Assembly: GCF_024436375.1 (NCBI RefSeq)
Contig: NZ_JAFMZM010000005.1
Location: 461,997-525,996, forward strand
Reading direction: 5' to 3'
DNA from: Nocardioides astragali
GTDB taxonomy: Bacteria > Actinomycetota > Actinomycetes > Propionibacteriales > Nocardioidaceae
DNA: 64,000 nucleotides
In this document: positions 59,874 through 64,000 of the stretch, piece by piece
How positions within the stretch are numbered: position 1 is the first letter of the stretch
How the letters are laid out: each line of letters starts with the position of its first letter
Notes under the pieces: model-generated
Database searches by the model: none
What the model was told of the DNA's origin: nothing
The model's input: only the letters and a program-made list of their open reading frames with translations
Position numbers and translations under genes: made by a program

Positions 59874-60608
59874 ATGAGACTCGAGAAGGTGACAGCGCTG
59901 GTCACCGGCGCCAGCAGCGGCATCGGCGAGGCGGTGAGCTCCCACTTCCGACGTGAGGGCGCGCGCCTGCTCCTCACCGGTCGCAGGGACCAGCTCGACA
60001 GCGCCCAGGCCGACGACCTCTACGTCCCGGGAGACCTCAACGACGAGGCGTTCGTCGCCGAGCTCGCCCGCCAGGCCGCTGAGTCCTACGGCTCCATCGA
60101 CGTGGTGGTCCTCAACCACGGACTGCAGGTGAGCAGCCCGCTGATGGAGATGGCGTACGAGGACGCGAAGAACGTGCTCCACAGCAACCTGCTCAGCTCC
60201 TTCCTCGTGATGAAGCACTTCGCGCCGCTGATGCCCGCCTCGGGCGGCTCTTTCGTCTGCGTCGGATCGCGGCTCGGCATGGTCGGCAAGCCGGAGGAGG
60301 TGCTCTACTCGGCGGCCAAGGGAGGCCTGATCATGCTCGCGAAGGGCGCGGCGATCGAGTGGGCCCCACGCAACATCCGCGTCAACGTGGTCGCGCCCGG
60401 TCTGACCGCCACCCCCATCATCGAGGCGTCCTTCCAGCGCAGGCCGGATCCGGAGGCGCACCGCCGCGAGCGCGAAGGACAGATCCCCTTGCAACGCCTC
60501 GCCACGCCGGAGGAGATCGCGGACGCCATCTTGTTCCTCGCCTCGTCCGAGTCGTCCTACGTCACCGGGGCGGTCCTCCCGGTCGACGGGGGTTACACCG
60601 CCTTCTGA
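59874..60608 (+). CDS. Short-chain dehydrogenase/reductase
   Basis: A 244-residue classical SDR: ALVTGASSGIGEAVSSHF, NHG in VVLNHGLQ, catalytic serine in FVCVGSRLG, YSAAKGGLIMLA (YxxxK) and VNVVAPGLTATP, with a C-terminal YVTGAVLPVDGGYTAF. The ATG follows AGGAGAAGCTGAG. It probably oxidises or reduces a hydroxy or keto intermediate of the pathway. Convergent with the glutamate dehydrogenase gene, 17 bp apart. Confidence 0.9.
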   Translation: MRLEKVTALVTGASSGIGEAVSSHFRREGARLLLTGRRDQLDSAQADDLYVPGDLNDEAFVAELARQAAESYGSIDVVVLNHGLQVSSPLMEMAYEDAKNVLHSNLLSSFLVMKHFAPLMPASGGSFVCVGSRLGMVGKPEEVLYSAAKGGLIMLAKGAAIEWAPRNIRVNVVAPGLTATPIIEASFQRRPDPEAHRREREGQIPLQRLATPEEIADAILFLASSESSYVTGAVLPVDGGYTAF

Positions 60609-60625
60609 GCGGGAGGGCCGTCGGG

Positions 60626-63600
60626 TCAGGCTCCGACCGCATGACCGAGGTCGCGCAGCACCTGCACGCCCACGGTCAGCTTCGCGACGTCCACGTCGCC
60701 GCTGCCGGCCAGGCCCGCGTACGCCGTACGTGCGCGGGTCAGGGCGTCCTGGTGCCGGGTCTCCCAGAGGTCGACGCCACCCGCTCGAACGACGTCGGTG
60801 GCGAGTGCCACCGTCAGGGCAGCCAGCTCGTCGCGGAGCGACGCCTTGGCCAGCTGCACCCAGTGCGGGTCGGCGGAGCTGGCCGGGATGGCGGCGTAGA
60901 GCCAGGCGAGGCCCACGGTGTCCCCGATCGCGGCGTAGGCACGCTCGAGGTCGACCCCGCCCAGGCCGCTCTCCGCGGCGGCGGACGACAGCCCCAAAGC
61001 GGCGTGCATGCGTGTCACGGCGCGGCAGCCGGCCACGAGCGCGTCCGGGGCGCCGAGTCGCGCCAGCTGGTCGAGCGCTTCGTCGAGGGGCGCACCCGAT
61101 CCCCGCGGTGATCCGGCAGACAGGTGCCGGCGCAGGTCGGAGACGGAGTCGGCGAAGAGCGCGACCTCGTGCTGGATGGTGCCGAGCGTGCTCTTGCGCC
61201 GCACCAGCCAGGAGGCGTTGTAGTCGAGCACCCTCTCCAACGCCTGCCTGATCGGGATCGTCGGCGCGACGGGGTAGGGCGCCAACCCGTCCCACAGCTC
61301 GTCGAGCCCCAGCAGGTCCCTGACCACCAGGATCGAGCGGATGGCCGTGTCGGTGTCGGTCCCGGTCCGGTCCTCGATCCGGTAGACGAAGCCTGGGCCG
61401 ACGCGGTCGAGGAGGTGGTTCGTCAACCTGGTCGCGATGATGTCGCGGCCGAGCTGATGGGCGGAGATCTGCTCGGCGAACCGCTCCCGGAGCGCACTGG
61501 GGAAGTAGCGCACCAGCATGTCCTCGACGCCGGGGTCGTCCGGGATGGCGCCCTCGAGGAGGAGTCCGTGGAGGAGGTTCTTGGTGTGGGCGAGGATGAC
61601 CGCGATCTCGGGTCGGGTGAGGCCCCGGCCCGCCGTTCGCCGTCGCTCGATCTCCTCGGCGTCCGGGAGCCGTTCGCGGGTGCGATCGAGTCCGTGCTCC
61701 TCGAGGTTGCGGATGACCTGGTCGTGCCGGTCCAGCACGGTCACCCCGTAGCCCTCGGCAACGCTGATCGCCAGGGCTTGGTCCTCGTTGTCGGCGAGCA
61801 CCTCGCGCACGACCGATGGCGCGCAGGTCTCCAGGATGCGGTTGCGCTCGCCGCGGTCGATCAGTCCGGACTGCTCGGCGGAGGAGAGGAGGATCTTGAG
61901 GTTGACCTCCCGGTCGGAGGTGTTGACCCCCGCGGCGTTGTCGATGAAGTCCGCGTTCACGCGCCCACCGGCGAGCGAGTACTCGATCCGGGCCGCCTGC
62001 GTGAGCCCCAGGTTGCCGCCTTCTCCGACGACCTTGCACCGCAGCTGGCCCGCCGTGACCCGGACGCGGTCGTTGCCCCGGTCGGCCACGTCGGCGTCGA
62101 GCTCGTGCGAGGCTCGCACGTAGGTGCCGATGCCTCCGTTCCACAGCAGGTCGACCGGTGCCCGGAGGACGGCCTGGACGAGCTCGTCGGTGGCGAGGTG
62201 GCCGACATCGAGCCCGAGCACCATCTGGGCTTCAGGAGACAGCGGGACCGAGCGACCGGCCTTGGGAAAGACTCCTCCACCGCGAGAGATGAGCGCCGGG
62301 TCGTAGTCCGCCCAGGACGACCCCGGCTCGGCGGCGAGCCGGGTCCGCTCGGCGTACGACGCGGCGGGATCGGGAGCCGGGTCCAGGAAGACGTGCCGGT
62401 GGTCGAAGGCCGCGACGAGGCGCACCTTGTCCGAGAGGAGCATGCCGTTGCCGAAGACGTCGCCGGACATGTCCCCGATGCCGACGGCTGTGAACTCGTG
62501 CCGGTCCGGGTCGATGCCGATCTCGGTGAAGTGGCGCCGGACGGCGACCCATGCGCCGCGGGCCGTCACCCCGAGCAGCTTGTGGTTGAAGCCGGTGGAC
62601 CCTCCGGAGGCGAAGGCGTCGTCCAGCCAGTAGCCGGCGTGGGCGGACTCGGCGTTCGCGAGGTCGGAGAAGGCCGCAGTCCCCTTGTCCGCGGCCACCA
62701 CGAGGTAGGGGTCGGCGCCGTCGGTCACCCGCACTCCGGGTGGGTGGACGACGCCGTGAGCGGCCACGTCGTCGGTGATGTCGAGCAGGCCGCGGACGAA
62801 CAGGCGGTAGCTGCGTCGCACCTCCTCGGCCGCCGCAGCGGGCGCGAGGCCCGCGAGCTCGGCCTTCACGACGAAGGCGCCCTTCGCTCCGGCCGGGACG
62901 ATCAGGCAGTTCTTGACCTGCTGGGCCTTCGCGAGGGCGAGCACCTCGTCCCGATAATCCTCGGCCCGGTCCGACCAGCGAAGCCCGCCGCGTGCCACCC
63001 GCCCGTAGCGCACGTGCAGACCCTCGACCCGCGGATGGTGCACGAACGTCTCGACCACGACGCTCGGATCGGTCACGAAGGGCGCCCTGCTCGGGTCGAC
63101 CTTCAGCACGATCGTGGACGAGGGCCTGCCGGCATCGAGGCGGAAGTAGCTCGTCCGCGTGACAGCGTCCAGCAGCCCGGCATACCAGTGCAGGACCCGG
63201 AACTCGTCCCTGGTCGCGGCCGCGTCGGCCTGCTCCGCCAGGTGGTGCTCGGCCGGGAGCGCGCCGTCGGGATCGAAACGGGCCTCGAACGCCTCTGTCC
63301 AGTGTCGGACGAAGTCGCGGTGGAGGGACAGGATCCTGCGGACGTAGGGCCGGCTGGCGCCGAGCCCGCCCTGCTGCAGGTACTGGTACGCCGCGCGCAC
63401 GAGTTGCACCTGCCGCGCGCTCAGCTCGGCCGCCACCACCAGCGAGGCGAACACGTCGCGGTCGACCAAGCCCTCCCAGGACATGACGAAGGCCTCGGTG
63501 AGCAGGGGCAGCACGTCGTCGGCCAAGGGATCGTCGAGCCTGGAGAAGACGAAGGTGTCTGCTGTCGGTTCAGGCCGGTGATCCACCAGGGGGAGGCTGA

Positions 63601-63742
63601 GCTGGTCGAAGAGCGGCAGCACCTGTGACAGGGGCGGGCGCTGCCCGTGCCACCGCACGAGGCATCGCAGGTCTGACCCCACCGTGTCCCACTCCACCTC
63701 GGGCGGACGCCGAGGGGCGGATCCCGGGTCTGGAGGAGCCAT
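60626..63742 (-). CDS. NAD-specific glutamate dehydrogenase, shortened form (1038 aa)
   Basis: A 1038-residue protein of the large NAD-GDH family. VARGGLRWSDRAEDYRDEVL is the catalytic-domain entry, VPAGAKGAFVVK contains the substrate lysine, MSGDVFGNGMLLSD and NADFIDNAAGVNTSD are typical. The common bacterial enzyme has about 1600 residues with several N-terminal ACT-like regulatory domains; here only part of the last one remains (SQVLPLFDQLSLPLVD). It resembles the size of the 115-kDa class. ATG 63742 follows AGGAGG. It deaminates glutamate to 2-oxoglutarate and ammonium, useful for nitrogen release from the adjacent catabolic locus. Confidence 0.85.
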   Translation of the reverse strand: MAPPDPGSAPRRPPEVEWDTVGSDLRCLVRWHGQRPPLSQVLPLFDQLSLPLVDHRPEPTADTFVFSRLDDPLADDVLPLLTEAFVMSWEGLVDRDVFASLVVAAELSARQVQLVRAAYQYLQQGGLGASRPYVRRILSLHRDFVRHWTEAFEARFDPDGALPAEHHLAEQADAAATRDEFRVLHWYAGLLDAVTRTSYFRLDAGRPSSTIVLKVDPSRAPFVTDPSVVVETFVHHPRVEGLHVRYGRVARGGLRWSDRAEDYRDEVLALAKAQQVKNCLIVPAGAKGAFVVKAELAGLAPAAAAEEVRRSYRLFVRGLLDITDDVAAHGVVHPPGVRVTDGADPYLVVAADKGTAAFSDLANAESAHAGYWLDDAFASGGSTGFNHKLLGVTARGAWVAVRRHFTEIGIDPDRHEFTAVGIGDMSGDVFGNGMLLSDKVRLVAAFDHRHVFLDPAPDPAASYAERTRLAAEPGSSWADYDPALISRGGGVFPKAGRSVPLSPEAQMVLGLDVGHLATDELVQAVLRAPVDLLWNGGIGTYVRASHELDADVADRGNDRVRVTAGQLRCKVVGEGGNLGLTQAARIEYSLAGGRVNADFIDNAAGVNTSDREVNLKILLSSAEQSGLIDRGERNRILETCAPSVVREVLADNEDQALAISVAEGYGVTVLDRHDQVIRNLEEHGLDRTRERLPDAEEIERRRTAGRGLTRPEIAVILAHTKNLLHGLLLEGAIPDDPGVEDMLVRYFPSALRERFAEQISAHQLGRDIIATRLTNHLLDRVGPGFVYRIEDRTGTDTDTAIRSILVVRDLLGLDELWDGLAPYPVAPTIPIRQALERVLDYNASWLVRRKSTLGTIQHEVALFADSVSDLRRHLSAGSPRGSGAPLDEALDQLARLGAPDALVAGCRAVTRMHAALGLSSAAAESGLGGVDLERAYAAIGDTVGLAWLYAAIPASSADPHWVQLAKASLRDELAALTVALATDVVRAGGVDLWETRHQDALTRARTAYAGLAGSGDVDVAKLTVGVQVLRDLGHAVGA

Positions 63743-63833
63743 GGCATGCCTCCTGTCGCGCTGGGGAGGGGTCCTCGAGAACACCGTACGCGCGTCTGGG
63801 CGAACCCGCCGAGACTCGACTGACCGTTAACTG

Positions 63834-63863
63834 TTGACAATATGAAGTCAGCGATCGTACGCT
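63834..63863 (+). promoter_or_regulatory. Promoter of the second dehalogenase-like gene
   Basis: TTGACA (63834-63839), 18-bp spacer, TACGCT (63858-63863). GTTGACAA here resembles half of the GTTGACAGTCAAC operator at 56711, suggesting control by the same GntR protein. Confidence 0.65.
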
Positions 63864-63897
63864 CCTGTGAGAGAGATCACCCAGAGAGGCCACCCAT

Positions 63898-64000
63898 ATG
63901 AGCGCGACCCAGTTCCGTCCGAAGTACGTCTCGTTCGACTGCTACGGCACGTTGATCAGCTGGCCGATGACGCCGATCACCAAGAAGCTGGTCGGCGACC
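63898..64000 (+). CDS. Haloacid dehalogenase type II, partial (5' end)
   Basis: The first 34 codons of a HAD protein: RPKYVSFDCYGTLISWPM has the type II dehalogenase form DxYGT at the nucleophile. It is related to the gene at 56783 (which reads FDMNGTL at the same place). The rest lies beyond the window. The start ATG 63898 follows AGAGAGGCC and a good promoter. Confidence 0.85.
   Translation, partial: MSATQFRPKYVSFDCYGTLISWPMTPITKKLVGD

Overview
The window is high-GC DNA with actinobacterial features: GTG starts, NANNNT -10 elements, tight ATGA/GTGA overlaps, and families such as DUF2630, DUF3159, CE1758/CE1759 monooxygenase-reductase pairs and an AfsR/SARP regulator. A Nocardioides-like member of the Propionibacteriales is my best guess. 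That is inference from gene content; there is no rRNA or complete tRNA to test it.

Layout. 0-6.2 kb: two epoxide-hydrolase-like alpha/beta hydrolases (one with a signal peptide), a conserved hypothetical, a DUF2630 protein and a small membrane protein. 6.4-8.8 kb: an operon of luciferase-like monooxygenase, MarR regulator and FMN reductase. 8.8-10 kb: gene relics. 10-19.6 kb: signal transduction, with an acetyltransferase/histidine-kinase junction, a NarL-type regulator, a convergent FtsX-type ABC exporter, a histidine kinase, a degenerate kinase and a receiver-only protein. 19.8-31 kb: a membrane-anchored hydrolase, a relic, an acetyltransferase, then a C45 acyltransferase/RidA pair divergent from a MarR gene. 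The MarR gene is followed by a six-gene operon: CPBP protease, beta-lactamase-like serine hydrolase, class V aminotransferase, second membrane hydrolase, YecM-like protein and SDR.

31-54 kb is the most unusual part. At least ten transcription units, many of them tiny genes, membrane proteins or copper-related genes, share one promoter design: tandem GACAG units repeated every 11 bp, with a NANNNT hexamer exactly 10 bp after the last unit. This is the geometry expected for a winged-helix activator of the SARP or PhoB/OmpR type. A 1066-residue AfsR-like SARP gene lies inside the same region, so I propose a local SARP regulon, not previously described as far as I know. Its members include a 14-residue ORF, a 49-residue peptide plus VOC protein operon, an MFS exporter with a CopZ-like chaperone, membrane proteins, an isochorismatase-like hydrolase, a probable copper ATPase with an extra C-terminal domain, and some decayed genes. 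Two promoters would give leaderless mRNAs.

54.6-55.1 kb carries tRNA-derived fragments and a strong terminator, which look like an integration scar closing the accessory region.

55.3-64 kb is a compact catabolic locus: FAD oxidoreductase, two type II haloacid-dehalogenase-like proteins (the second cut by the window end), a FCD-type GntR regulator, RidA, a D-threonine-aldolase-like PLP enzyme, an SDR and a shortened NAD-glutamate dehydrogenase. It is controlled from overlapping divergent promoters with a GTTGACAGTCAAC palindrome. Together the enzymes suggest oxidation of an amino acid or amine through an imine, with ammonia handled by RidA and glutamate dehydrogenase; the substrate cannot be read from sequence.
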